Assembly: GCF_024436065.1 (NCBI RefSeq)
Contig: NZ_JANFNS010000003.1
Coordinates: forward strand, 62,001 to 126,000
Direction of reading: 5' to 3'
Length of the DNA stretch: 64,000 nucleotides
DNA from: Saccharibacillus sp. JS10
GTDB taxonomy: Bacteria; Bacillota; Bacilli; Paenibacillales; Paenibacillaceae
Part shown: one piece after another, positions 1 through 8,108 of the stretch
Position numbering within the stretch: position 1 is the stretch's first letter
How the letters are laid out: every line of letters starts with the position of its first letter
Program-made: the position numbers and the translations under genes
The notes under the pieces: model-generated
The model's input: the letters and a program-made list of their open reading frames with translations, nothing else
What the model was told of the DNA's origin: nothing
The model's database searches: none

Positions 1-633
1 CAACGCAAGCCCCAGGATAAACATAAATAACGGAAGTTTTTTCCGCATCAAAGGCGCCAATAGAAGCAACAGGATCGGCCATAGGATATAAAATTGTTCT
101 TCGACCGCAAGCGACCAGAAATGCCCTAGCGGCGAAGGCGCACTAAAGCTCTCAAAGTAAGACACATGATGAAAAATGTACCACCAGTTGCTTATGTATA
201 ACGCGCCCGCCGCAATATCTCCGCGCAGTTCAGATAATCGACTTGGATCGGCGAAAAATAACCAGATCATGATCGCGCCGATCACCGTGAACATACCCGG
301 AAGCAATCGTCTTGCGCGTCGTATATAAAAAGTACCTAAAGCGATCGAACCTTGTTCTTGCCACTGACTCCATAATAGATCCGTAATCAGATAGCCGGAT
401 AATACAAAAAATATTCCGACTCCAAATAATCCTCCCGGCACGAAATCCAGATTGAGATGGTACGCCATAACAGCAAGTACCGCTAAAGCCCGAAGACCAT
501 CCAATCCGTACATATATCGCCGAGGTTGCTGCGTTGCCGACTGTTGACCGGCTTTGCCAAAACGATGAATACTAGAAGAACTTTGTTTGATTTCATCGCT
601 TATTTTTTTATTTTGACTAGCATGTATTCGCAT
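1..633 (-). CDS. Acyltransferase family 3 membrane protein (OatA-like), partial
   Basis: The 5' part (211 codons) of an integral membrane acyltransferase; the rest lies beyond the left edge. After about 38 polar residues the protein enters the family's usual opening, YGLDGLRALAVLAV, with a hydrophobic helix, then GIFFVLSGYLIT and the basic YIRRARRLLP segment. HFWSLAVEEQFY follows, with the conserved Glu pair. Proteins of this type transfer acetyl or other acyl groups to cell-wall or exopolysaccharide sugars at the membrane. The start ATG at 633 has an AAAGGTG ribosome site about 8 nt upstream. The substrate cannot be told, and a C-terminal SGNH domain, as in OatA, cannot be seen because the gene is cut. 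Confidence 0.88.
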   Translation of the reverse strand, partial: MRIHASQNKKISDEIKQSSSSIHRFGKAGQQSATQQPRRYMYGLDGLRALAVLAVMAYHLNLDFVPGGLFGVGIFFVLSGYLITDLLWSQWQEQGSIALGTFYIRRARRLLPGMFTVIGAIMIWLFFADPSRLSELRGDIAAGALYISNWWYIFHHVSYFESFSAPSPLGHFWSLAVEEQFYILWPILLLLLAPLMRKKLPLFMFILGLAL

Positions 634-779
634 ATAAGCTACACCTTTCTTGCTTGTTCACCCTCAAGCTGTAACGCGTCGCTGTATGAATTTTTGAAAA
701 ACGACAGCTTCTATTGTACGCCCATTCTCCAAAAAATCTCAAGTTCTTCTCTTTTTTCCCCGGAGCGACGCACTTAGGC

Positions 780-1427
780 TTAAGGTTCAAGCGGCTCGGT
801 AATCGAGCCTTCAGGTGCTTTTCCTTGCTGAAGCTGACGAAGACTGTAACCAAATTTCATCTGAAAATGCGGATAGTCGCGGAAGTTCTCCCAATCCCCG
901 CCCCACTCGAATCCGAGAGTTTTGGCAAGATCAACAACTTCCAGCCAATCCGAGCGTCCGTTATCGTTCAAATCTTGCTCCATATCCCAGACGATCTTGC
1001 CGCTCTTGTCCAGCAGAGCAAAATCGATCGCCAGTCCGTAATTGTGATACGATTGACCGCCGCGCGCATTCGTCACGATATTCCCGGGGTCTTCGCGTCC
1101 TTGCCGGTATAACCGATCTTGTTCGGCGGAACTGCGAAAATCGGATGTGATCACTACGTCGATTCCTCGGTCTTTGGCTTGACGAATCAACGTATTCATT
1201 TTGCTTTGGACTTCGGGATGCAGCGCAATGACTTTTACTTTAGGCTGGGATAATTCCGGCACAAGATCGAAATTCGTGACAATCTTCCAACCGGCTATTC
1301 CTGCGACCAACACACAGATCAGTAGCAGTAACAATGAACGCAGGCTGGAAGCCGCTTTTTTTCGATTTCGCTTGTTCGTACGTGTGGCTCTGGATGTCGT
1401 CGGCTTATTTGTAGGTTCCGGCATCAT
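780..1427 (-). CDS. M15-family peptidoglycan L,D-endopeptidase/carboxypeptidase, CwlK-like
   Basis: 215-residue membrane-anchored or secreted cell-wall peptidase. A basic N-terminus (about 30 residues) precedes one hydrophobic helix (residues 29-47). The M15 (CwlK/VanY-type) domain follows: TSDFRSSAEQ, the zinc-binding SYHNYGLAIDF with His and Asp ligands, and the closing EWGGDW and DYPHFQ with the third ligand His. These enzymes cut L-Ala-D-Glu or D-Ala-D-Ala bonds in peptidoglycan, and the EWGGDW...PHFQ ending favours the L-Ala-D-Glu CwlK type. The start overlaps the stop of the upstream TraB-family gene by 4 nt (ATGA). It has no clear ribosome site of its own, so translation is probably coupled. 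Confidence 0.85.
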   Translation of the reverse strand: MMPEPTNKPTTSRATRTNKRNRKKAASSLRSLLLLLICVLVAGIAGWKIVTNFDLVPELSQPKVKVIALHPEVQSKMNTLIRQAKDRGIDVVITSDFRSSAEQDRLYRQGREDPGNIVTNARGGQSYHNYGLAIDFALLDKSGKIVWDMEQDLNDNGRSDWLEVVDLAKTLGFEWGGDWENFRDYPHFQMKFGYSLRQLQQGKAPEGSITEPLEP

Positions 1428-2644
1428 TTGCGTGATACGGTGTAGCCTTTATTTTGCAGCAATTTCAATACACCGTCTTCGCCTAGATAATGAGCCGCTC
1501 CGACCACGATCAGATAGGTCTGATTTTTACCGCTACGCAAATAGCCGTCGATCTTCTCTGCCATTCCGATATTCCGGTCAATCAGCAAGGCTTTACCGTA
1601 CTCGGGATCTGCCGAAATTGAGTCGGTCAGAGCCAGCAGCGAAGCTTCGTCTCCGTTTTTCCACATAGTGGCGAGTTGGTCTGTTCCGTCTACGACCGTA
1701 TCGAAATTGGTGATTGCGGCTTGTAGATTTCGTTGTTGTAGTTGTTCTGACATGCCGCTGAACACGCTAAACTGCGAACGGTACGATTCCAGTGCCAAAA
1801 TCGGTAACTTGCGTTCATTGGCTTGCTCGATAAAATGCTGATCGATTCCTTGACTGGCTTCGTATCCAGAATCGCTTGTTTTCAAATTATTCAGCATCGT
1901 TTCGGCTAACCACGGCTTAAATTGATCGAACGCATTGGCTTGTAAGCCGTTCTTTTTTAACAGATTACCTAATTGCTTGTATGTGGTCGCCGGAATATGA
2001 TCTTGCAACGTCGTGCCAGCGGGATACATCCCAAGTTCCGATAATAGCGGCTGAACTTCTGCGGTCTTGCTCAGATCGATCTCAACCCCTAAATAATCGG
2101 CGGCATCGAAAGCTTGTTGAAATTCTTTGCGCAGCGGATAAAAGCTATCGTCGGCAACATGGATCGATCCCACCAGATAGACTGTCGCACCTTCGTTCTT
2201 CACTTCCCATAAAAAACCGCGTGCGGCTTGCCCCGTGGATTTGGAGATCAGTTGTACGGTGCGGGTTTTCTGATCCCACTTCACGCTGTACCCCGTAGCT
2301 TCGGCAAGTTCGCGGATCGGAACGAAGCTCACGCCACTGATGACTTTGGCTTTTGTCGGTAGCTTTATCGCTTTTCCATTCACTGTGATGGTGACGATCG
2401 AGTTACGAACACTGCTTAATTTGGCGCCAAGCGCTTGGGTAGTAGAGCGAAGCGGAACTAACGTGACGCCTTTTTGGATCATCGATTCACCTTCAAGATC
2501 AGCGATCCTTTTGCCATTGATGCTGACTTGTGTATCGGAACTTGGTGTAGATCCCGAAGGCGCTGCCGCGAATATTGGCGAAGAAGAACTCAGCAATCCC
2601 ACAGCTACCGTCAGCGCGAGCGCTCTTTTTTTCCATAATTTCAT
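1424..2644 (-). CDS. TraB/GumN-family protein with N-terminal copper amine oxidase-like domain
   Basis: 406-residue secreted or surface protein. A signal peptide (residues 1-27, ending SSPIFAAA) is followed by a copper-amine-oxidase-N-type beta domain (about residues 40-135, pattern VPLRSTTQALGA and FVPIRELAEATG). This domain is common on Paenibacillus surface proteins. The C-terminal 260 residues are a TraB/GumN (TIKI-like) domain with VYLVGSIHVADDSFYPL, an ALES motif and the closing VVGAAHYLGEDG. Members have putative metal-dependent peptidase activity, but bacterial substrates are mostly unknown. The start ATG has an AAAGGAG site. It forms a two-gene operon with the M15 peptidase gene, so a role at the cell wall is a reasonable inference. 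Confidence 0.85.
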   Translation of the reverse strand: MKLWKKRALALTVAVGLLSSSSPIFAAAPSGSTPSSDTQVSINGKRIADLEGESMIQKGVTLVPLRSTTQALGAKLSSVRNSIVTITVNGKAIKLPTKAKVISGVSFVPIRELAEATGYSVKWDQKTRTVQLISKSTGQAARGFLWEVKNEGATVYLVGSIHVADDSFYPLRKEFQQAFDAADYLGVEIDLSKTAEVQPLLSELGMYPAGTTLQDHIPATTYKQLGNLLKKNGLQANAFDQFKPWLAETMLNNLKTSDSGYEASQGIDQHFIEQANERKLPILALESYRSQFSVFSGMSEQLQQRNLQAAITNFDTVVDGTDQLATMWKNGDEASLLALTDSISADPEYGKALLIDRNIGMAEKIDGYLRSGKNQTYLIVVGAAHYLGEDGVLKLLQNKGYTVSRK

Positions 2645-2712
2645 AAGTAGGTCTCCTTTAAAGTCAGATGCGATGTCTATATCCCCGTAAAAGGGTCAGC
2701 GTTGTTCTTGTC

Positions 2713-2741
2713 TTGAGATTTGCTACATAGGTTGGTATAAT
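2713..2741 (+). promoter_or_regulatory. SigA-type promoter for adenine deaminase
   Basis: TTGAGA (2713-2718) and a perfect TATAAT (2736-2741) are separated by 17 bp. The leader to the ATG at 2834 is about 85 nt. No purine riboswitch core is visible in it. Confidence 0.7.
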
Positions 2742-2833
2742 CGTCCCTAATCTATCGTCATGGTTACGTGCTTATCTATTATTGTACCTGATCTAGGTCG
2801 GCTACGGATTACGTGTAAAAAGGAGTCTTTTCT

Positions 2834-4702
2834 ATGTCTACGAACGCTTCTCAGTTAACGAAACGAATACAAGTTGCCGCTCGGCGTCTTCCTGCCGATC
2901 TGGTCGTCAAAAATGCAAAGATCGTCAATGTGTTTACCGGCGAGATGATTAGCGGCGATATCGCGGTCGTGGACGGAATTATTGCAGGGATCGGGAATTA
3001 CGAAGGGCTAGAAACTTTGGATGCTCAAGGGCGCACCGTCGTGCCGGGCTTTATTGATGGGCATGTACATATTGAAAGCTCAATGTTATTACCCTCGGAA
3101 TTTGCTAAAGTTGTGCTCAAACACGGCGTGACCGCGGTCGTCACGGATCCGCACGAAATCGCGAATGTTGCTGGAGAAACCGGCATTCAATATATGCTCG
3201 ACGATGCGGAGGGTACGCTGCTCGATGTATTCGTCATGCTGCCTTCCTGCGTTCCGGCTACGCCTGCGGAAAGCAACGGCGCGACGCTGGATGCGGCAAA
3301 ATTGGCTCCGTTTTTGTCGAATCCGCAAGTGCTGGGTCTAGCGGAAGTGATGGACTTTCCTTCGGTCGCGAATACCCGTTCATCCATGCTGGATAAACTT
3401 GTGATGACGACAAACGGCGGCGGGTTAATCGACGGTCATGCCGCGGGGATCGGAAGCGAAGACCTGAATATCTACGCGGCGGCGAATATCCGTACCGATC
3501 ACGAAGCGGTCAATGCGCAAGAAGCGGTAGATCGGCTAAACCTCGGCATGTATCTCATGATCCGCGAAGGTACGGTCGCCAAAGATCTGGATGCGCTGCT
3601 TCCTGCGGTGACGCCGCGCAACTCGCGCCGTTGCCTGTTCGTGACGGACGACAAATTGCTCGACGATCTGATCGAAGAAGGCAGTATCGACCATATTGTT
3701 CGGCGCGCGATTGCGCAAGGGCTAGATCCGATCACAGCCGTGCAGATGGCATCGCTGAACGCGGCTGAATGTTTTGGGCTGCGCGGAATCGGGGCTGTGG
3801 CGCCGGGTTATCAAGCAGATTTTCTGCTGCTGGATGATCTGGAGCAAGTCGAGATTGCGAGCGTGTATAAAAAAGGGCTTTGCGTGTTTAGTAAAGACGC
3901 GGAGCAAGAGGTTGCAGAGAGCGATGTAGGGACGGAGTCGGTCGAGGGGAATGGATCGACGGCGTCGGTTGGAGATGAAGGGCTTGAGGACTCCGTGAAA
4001 TTCGGAGAATCCGCAAAGTCCGTATCCGTTGACGGCGAAGATGTTGCGCGCGCGACTTCGACGGCGTCGCTACCTAATTTGAATGTAAAGCCGGTTACGG
4101 TGAGCGATATTTCGATTCCGCTTTCCTCCGATCATGCTCATGTGATCGGAGTCGTGCCGGGAAGTCTGATCACGAAGACGCTGATCGAACAGGTTGAACC
4201 GGAACACGGCGAGTTTCCGATTTCCGTGGAACGCGATCTATTGAAGCTCGTCGTCGCCGAGCGCCATCAAGCAACCGGGCAAGTCGGCGCAGCGATTGTC
4301 AAAGGTTTTGAACTGAAGCGCGGCGCGATCGCCGGAACGGTCGCGCACGATTCGCACAATATCGTCGCGGTTGGAGCGTCGGATGCAGAGATTTTATACG
4401 CGATTGAGCAAGTGACGCAGCTCAACGGCGGACTGGTTATTGTCGAAGGCGGAAAAGTATTGGCATCGCTGCCGCTTCCGGTCGCCGGGCTAATGTCTGC
4501 GGAACGCTACGAAGACGTGTACGAGAACATGAAAGTGTTGAACGAGACGTTGGGTATGCTCGGCGCTACGCAAGCGTTCAACCCGTTTTTGATGCTATCG
4601 TTCTTGACGTTATCCGTCATTCCAGAGCTAAAGCTGACGGATAAAGGACTATTCCAATTCTCGTCGAACTCGCATATCGATGTGTCGGTTCGAGCGAAGT
4701 AA
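2834..4702 (+). CDS. ade: Adenine deaminase
   Basis: 622 residues; hydrolyses adenine to hypoxanthine and ammonia in purine salvage. It has the amidohydrolase signature FIDGHVHIESS (metal ligands HxH), AVVTDPHEIANVAG, the DDK loop near residue 270 and the C-terminal adenine deaminase domain (EHGEFPISVERDLLKLVV, GTVAHDSHNIVAVG). The family is usually about 570-600 residues. Here an acidic, Ser-rich, low-complexity stretch (about residues 355-415, bases 3900-4070) sits between the catalytic and C-terminal domains and accounts for the extra length. The ATG has an AAAGGAG site 8 nt upstream, and a good promoter lies 100 bp upstream. It stands alone, but the xanthine salvage genes of this window lie 17 kb away. 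Confidence 0.95.
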   Translation: MSTNASQLTKRIQVAARRLPADLVVKNAKIVNVFTGEMISGDIAVVDGIIAGIGNYEGLETLDAQGRTVVPGFIDGHVHIESSMLLPSEFAKVVLKHGVTAVVTDPHEIANVAGETGIQYMLDDAEGTLLDVFVMLPSCVPATPAESNGATLDAAKLAPFLSNPQVLGLAEVMDFPSVANTRSSMLDKLVMTTNGGGLIDGHAAGIGSEDLNIYAAANIRTDHEAVNAQEAVDRLNLGMYLMIREGTVAKDLDALLPAVTPRNSRRCLFVTDDKLLDDLIEEGSIDHIVRRAIAQGLDPITAVQMASLNAAECFGLRGIGAVAPGYQADFLLLDDLEQVEIASVYKKGLCVFSKDAEQEVAESDVGTESVEGNGSTASVGDEGLEDSVKFGESAKSVSVDGEDVARATSTASLPNLNVKPVTVSDISIPLSSDHAHVIGVVPGSLITKTLIEQVEPEHGEFPISVERDLLKLVVAERHQATGQVGAAIVKGFELKRGAIAGTVAHDSHNIVAVGASDAEILYAIEQVTQLNGGLVIVEGGKVLASLPLPVAGLMSAERYEDVYENMKVLNETLGMLGATQAFNPFLMLSFLTLSVIPELKLTDKGLFQFSSNSHIDVSVRAK

Positions 4703-4715
4703 GTCGCTCGGCTCG

Positions 4716-4750
4716 GCTAACGGATTGTATATCCGTTAGCACAACTTTTC
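4716..4750 (+). terminator. Hairpin behind adenine deaminase
   Basis: A perfect 10-bp inverted repeat, GCTAACGGAT / ATCCGTTAGC with a 5-nt loop (4716-4740), starts 14 nt after the ade stop. The downstream sequence has only a short T run (ACAACTTTTC), so this is a weak terminator or an RNA-stabilising hairpin. Confidence 0.5.
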
Positions 4751-4783
4751 GCCGCTTTTCTCGCCAAAAACCAAGCAAATCTT

Positions 4784-4862
4784 GCTCTAAGCGTCCTATG
4801 AATCCGTTGAGATTCTCTGAACCTCCAAAAGCCGCTCTAAGAGTCACGTGGTTCCGTTAAAT
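4784..4862. repeat. Two degenerate direct copies spaced 50 bp
   Basis: GCTCTAAGcGTC...TG..TCCGTTgA (from 4784) recurs as GCTCTAAGaGTC...TG..TCCGTTaA (from 4834). The TCCGTTA core also occurs in the ade hairpin at 4733. Function unknown; no ORF of note overlaps. Confidence 0.5.
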
Positions 4863-4933
4863 TTATGCGCACGCAGATAAAGCTTGCTTTCCGCACATGT
4901 TCTACACTTTTCGCCGTACTCTACCTTATATTC

Positions 4934-4971
4934 GCAACAAAAAAGTCGACTGCCAAAAGCAGTCGACTTTT
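4934..4971 (-). terminator. Intrinsic terminator of the YitT gene
   Basis: Perfect stem AAAAGTCGACTGC / GCAGTCGACTTTT (4941-4953 with 4959-4971). On the minus strand it is followed by a run of six T. It starts 18 nt after the yitT-like stop. Confidence 0.85.
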
Positions 4972-4989
4972 CATATCCGTAATATTCTT

Positions 4990-5865
4990 TTAGTGAATAT
5001 CTTTCTTTTTGAAGCTACCGCCCCGCACTTCCGCTACATCGTAAACGACTACGAAAGCCTCCGGGTCGATCTCATGAATGATTTCTTTGATTTTGCTTTC
5101 TTCCAGACGGTTGATGACGCAAGTGATTTCTTTGAACTGTTCGTTGCTATAACCGCCGTAAGCATCCGAATATGTCGCTCCGCGTCCCAAACGATCTCGA
5201 ATCGTCTCCACCATAATTTCCGGTTGATTCGTAATGATCTTGAATGTTTTCGAACCGCTCAGACCTTCTTCGACGATATGAATGACTTTGGATGCAATGA
5301 AGTACGCAAGTGCCGACAGGATTGCACCTTGTAGACCGAATACGAACGATACGACGATAAAAACAAATGTATTTAAAAACAAAATCAAGTCACTCGTACC
5401 AAACGGTAATTTTCGTGACAAAAGAACCGCGAGCATATCGATTCCGTCTAATGCCCCGCCGTTACGAAGGGCAAGACCCATACCCATACCGATAATAATA
5501 CCGCCGACCACTGTAACGAGCAGCGTATCGCCTTCGATAATCGTATGAACATGGTGCATCAAGCTTGCGCTAATGGCAAGTGCAGCGATCCCAAGAATCG
5601 AATAAAGCGCAAAACTTTTACCGATCTGCTTATATCCCAAAAAAACGAACGGAATATTAATGATCGCAATCAGAAGGCCGAGAGGCAGGCCGAACAACTG
5701 GGAACCCACGATGCTCAAGCCGGTCACTCCGCCATCCGACACTTGGTTTGGAATCAATACAGCTTCAAGACCATATGCCGTGAGAACAGCACCGATCACG
5801 ATCAACAACGCTTTGGAAAAAATCTTCAACATCTTGTTCTTTTTGGACATTTTCTCTTTCCCCAT
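4990..5865 (-). CDS. YitT family membrane protein (DUF161 + DUF2179)
   Basis: 291 residues. Five to six membrane segments (about residues 10-190) carry typical YitT phrases: GLEAVLIPNQVSDGGVTG, FVFLGYKQIGKSFALYS and GGIIIGMGMGLALRNGGALDG. The C-terminal soluble DUF2179 domain has SGSKTFKIITNQPE and RGATYSDAYGGYS. Family members are inner-membrane proteins of unsettled function. The start chosen is the ATG at 5865, which has AAGGGGA 7 nt upstream; an upstream in-frame ATG (5892) has no ribosome site. The gene is monocistronic between its own promoter and terminator. Confidence 0.88.
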   Translation of the reverse strand: MGKEKMSKKNKMLKIFSKALLIVIGAVLTAYGLEAVLIPNQVSDGGVTGLSIVGSQLFGLPLGLLIAIINIPFVFLGYKQIGKSFALYSILGIAALAISASLMHHVHTIIEGDTLLVTVVGGIIIGMGMGLALRNGGALDGIDMLAVLLSRKLPFGTSDLILFLNTFVFIVVSFVFGLQGAILSALAYFIASKVIHIVEEGLSGSKTFKIITNQPEIMVETIRDRLGRGATYSDAYGGYSNEQFKEITCVINRLEESKIKEIIHEIDPEAFVVVYDVAEVRGGSFKKKDIH

Positions 5866-5902
5866 ACGGTTTCCCCTTTCGAAAAAAAGCACTAAGATCT
5901 AT

Positions 5903-5930
5903 TTTATACCAATTGGGATCACTTGGGCAA
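5903..5930 (-). promoter_or_regulatory. Promoter of the YitT gene
   Basis: On the minus strand, TTGCCC (5930-5925) and TATAAA (5908-5903) are 16 bp apart, about 38 bp upstream of the start codon. Moderate match to SigA. Confidence 0.5.
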
Positions 5931-5935
5931 ACGAA

Positions 5936-5972
5936 AACGGGACATCTTGTACATTTCACAAGCTGCCCCGCC
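5936..5972 (-). terminator. Terminator behind the GNAT gene
   Basis: On the minus strand CGGG.CA.CTTGT pairs with ACAAG.TG.CCCG around a GAAATGT loop, followed by TTTTCGTTT. The stem is imperfect. Confidence 0.5.
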
Positions 5973-5983
5973 TCCTTTTCTTA

Positions 5984-6388
5984 TTAATAAAAGCGTTCCA
6001 TCACTACGTACTCTTGACCGCCTTTTTTGAACACCACTTGAGTTGTAGCCAGCCCGAATTTTTCGTAAAACGGAACTTTATTCGTGCGAGCGTTACAGCA
6101 AATATGCTTGACGCCTTTACGCTTCGCTTCATTAAGAACATGATTGAGTAATTTACTGCCGCACCCTTCGCCTTGACGATCTTCCAATGTCGCAAGCTTG
6201 CGGAACTGTGCATCTTTACCTTGTACAAACAACGACACGACCGACACCACTTCTTTGCCATCCATCAGCCCGTAGTGAATCCCTTCATCGTCATCCGGCA
6301 ACTTAATATAATCGAACTCTTCCTGCGGCCACATCACCTGATGACGCAACTGCCAGACTTGTTCTTTGGTAATAACTTTAACTCCCAC
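5984..6388 (-). CDS. GNAT family N-acetyltransferase
   Basis: 134 residues, one GNAT domain: VVSVVSLFV (beta 4 region), the acetyl-CoA loop DRQGEGCGSKLLNHVL (R/QxxGxG/A pattern) and NKVPFYEKFGL near the C-terminus. It resembles small acetyltransferases of the YjcF/ElaA type. The start is a GTG at 6388 with GAGAGG 11 nt upstream; an in-frame TGA just upstream rules out a longer form. The substrate is unknown. Confidence 0.8.
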   Translation of the reverse strand: MGVKVITKEQVWQLRHQVMWPQEEFDYIKLPDDDEGIHYGLMDGKEVVSVVSLFVQGKDAQFRKLATLEDRQGEGCGSKLLNHVLNEAKRKGVKHICCNARTNKVPFYEKFGLATTQVVFKKGGQEYVVMERFY

Positions 6389-6592
6389 TTTCGATCAAAC
6401 CTCTCATTCGCAAAAAATAGTCATATTCCGTATAAAATCGGCGCGATCCGCCTACCCTTATGTTTACGGATCAAGTAGCGCCCGGTTTCATTTCGCATTG
6501 TACCACTTTTGTAGAAAATGTGAGAGGGGGATAGTGAATTTATATAAAAAAGACGGTTAAGATCATTGATCTTAATTTTCTTTTTACAGTTT

Positions 6593-6865
6593 TTAAAGCA
6601 CTTCGTATTTTCTCGGAGTCAGTTCTTCTTTTTTCATATTCCACCAAAATGTATCCTTACAATAGATTTGATATGCCCAAAAATCCGGTCCTTCATGATA
6701 CATAATATTATCGTCATCAGTTAGATCATTTCGTCTCCAAAAAGAATTGATACGATCCACAGCTTCTTTCTTTGAGATTCCAAATTCAGACTGCATTACT
6801 TCTGCAATCCACAAACAGTAATCCTTAGCTTTTTCATTAGCTGGAAATACTAATCGGATAGTCAT
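6593..6865 (-). CDS. Small hypothetical protein, acidic/aromatic
   Basis: 90 residues with no family I can name with certainty. It is rich in aromatic residues (FWRRNDL, DFWAYQIYCKDTFWW) and has no signal peptide or membrane segment. The start ATG has an excellent AGGAGG site (GTAGGAGGACCAACATG). The final residues LTPRKYEVL are compact and polar. The size and composition resemble small immunity-type or phage-derived proteins, but that is only an impression. A weak hairpin (TTAAGATCA/TGATCTTAA, 6556-6573) lies behind the stop. Confidence 0.6.
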   Translation of the reverse strand: MTIRLVFPANEKAKDYCLWIAEVMQSEFGISKKEAVDRINSFWRRNDLTDDDNIMYHEGPDFWAYQIYCKDTFWWNMKKEELTPRKYEVL

Positions 6866-6891
6866 GTTGGTCCTCCTACTTATTCCAATCC

Positions 6892-7509
6892 TTAATACGC
6901 AATCCCTACCCGGGCTCCCACATACTGCCGCTCCCCAATCTCCCGGTAAGCAAACTCCGCTGTATCGCCCACCGATATCCGATCGCCGCCTTCGGGCAGT
7001 CTATCGGCTTCCGTGCGATAATTCCCAACCGCTTCCCCGTCCGGCAAATAGGTCGGGCATACAATCGTCCAATCCAGCGCCGATGCTTGAAGTTGCTGAT
7101 ACACAATTTCATGTTCCTCCGCCGCACGCGTCAATTTTCGCTTCGATTCGCTAGATTGATAGCGAAGCAAGTGCGGCTCGGCTCGGCTTTGCAAAATTCC
7201 GGCGGTGCCGATCGTAACAACGCGGCGAATACCGCTGTTCTCCATCGCTTCGATAATCAGCGGGATACTGTCGCTCAGCGTCGTCGCTCCGCCTGTATTC
7301 AATGCGCTCACGACCACATCGTTCCTCGTTACGGCACGCTGAATATCTTCGGCGCGGCAAGCATCGCCTTGCAAGATCGTCAGATTCTCATGCTCCGAAA
7401 CTTTGCTTGGATCGCGCACAAGAACAGTCACGTCGTGCCCATCTTCTATAGCTAACTTCGTCATGACACTCCCCACTCGTCCGGTTGCGCCTAATATGAG
7501 CATTCGCAT
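6892..7509 (-). CDS. NAD(P)H-binding SDR-like protein (YwnB/NmrA type)
   Basis: 205 residues, atypical short-chain dehydrogenase fold. The N-terminal dinucleotide-binding loop is LILGATGRVGSVM (GxTGxxG). NDVVVSALNTGG, RRVVTIGTAGI and the late LDWTIVCPTYLPDG follow, as in YwnB, flavin-reductase-like and NmrA-like proteins. The usual YxxxK pair is not obvious, as in other NAD(P)-binding atypical SDRs. The ATG has AAGGAG 7 nt upstream. It stands between small hypotheticals and its physiological substrate is unknown. Confidence 0.85.
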   Translation of the reverse strand: MRMLILGATGRVGSVMTKLAIEDGHDVTVLVRDPSKVSEHENLTILQGDACRAEDIQRAVTRNDVVVSALNTGGATTLSDSIPLIIEAMENSGIRRVVTIGTAGILQSRAEPHLLRYQSSESKRKLTRAAEEHEIVYQQLQASALDWTIVCPTYLPDGEAVGNYRTEADRLPEGGDRISVGDTAEFAYREIGERQYVGARVGIAY

Positions 7510-7548
7510 TTTTTCGCTCCTTCTACTTTTTTTATTTGTATAAATTTT

Positions 7549-7938
7549 TTATCGATTCGATACAACAGATATCTCACTAGCTCTAATTAAATGATCATTT
7601 GGATATTCATAGATCATATCAATCGTTTGATCCGGCTGTAATTGATCTAGCGTGATTTTTTCTTTATGATCATTATTCACTTGATAAATATTTGTATGTT
7701 CATCCAAAACGACTGTATCTGGATTATCTTCTGTAGAGCTTTTCACAGATAGAAGGTACTTTATCTTATACCCGTCTACAATTACAGCTGTTTCTTTCTT
7801 CTCTACATGTTCGATAACAGCTTTCGATTTATATTGGGCAAGAGGCGTTTTTGCAGATTCAACAGATATCGCTATGCCTGCTACCATAATAACCGCTACC
7901 CCAACAACGCTTAGCCATCCAAGACTTTTTTTATCCAT
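7549..7938 (-). CDS. Hypothetical single-pass membrane or secreted protein
   Basis: 129 residues. One N-terminal hydrophobic helix (LGWLSVVGVAVIMVAGIAISV) acts as signal peptide or anchor. An extracellular domain with many charged beta-type segments follows (KAVIEHVEKKETAVIVDG, TIDMIYEYPNDHLIRASEISVV), suggesting a small OB-like or YxeA-like fold. No lipobox cysteine. The start is taken at the ATG (7938), 7 nt after TGAGG; a TTG two codons upstream is too close to that site. The family was not recognised. Confidence 0.65.
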   Translation of the reverse strand: MDKKSLGWLSVVGVAVIMVAGIAISVESAKTPLAQYKSKAVIEHVEKKETAVIVDGYKIKYLLSVKSSTEDNPDTVVLDEHTNIYQVNNDHKEKITLDQLQPDQTIDMIYEYPNDHLIRASEISVVSNR

Positions 7939-8049
7939 GTCCAAACCTCAATTCGAATAAAATGAATAGGTGCAATATACAGTAAACGATAAGTACAAGA
8001 AAAAAGTTTCAAAAGGGTACTGTCAAAAGATCTGTATTTAACCCGGCAA

Positions 8050-8078
8050 TTGATACCCAGCCCAATGTTAGCTATGAT
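8050..8078 (+). promoter_or_regulatory. Promoter of the MmyB-type regulator gene
   Basis: TTGATA (8050-8055) and TATGAT (8073-8078) are exactly 17 bp apart, 30 bp before the ATG at 8109. Confidence 0.65.
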
Positions 8079-8108
8079 AAGACCAAACATGCAGGTGGTG
8101 ATGGATCG

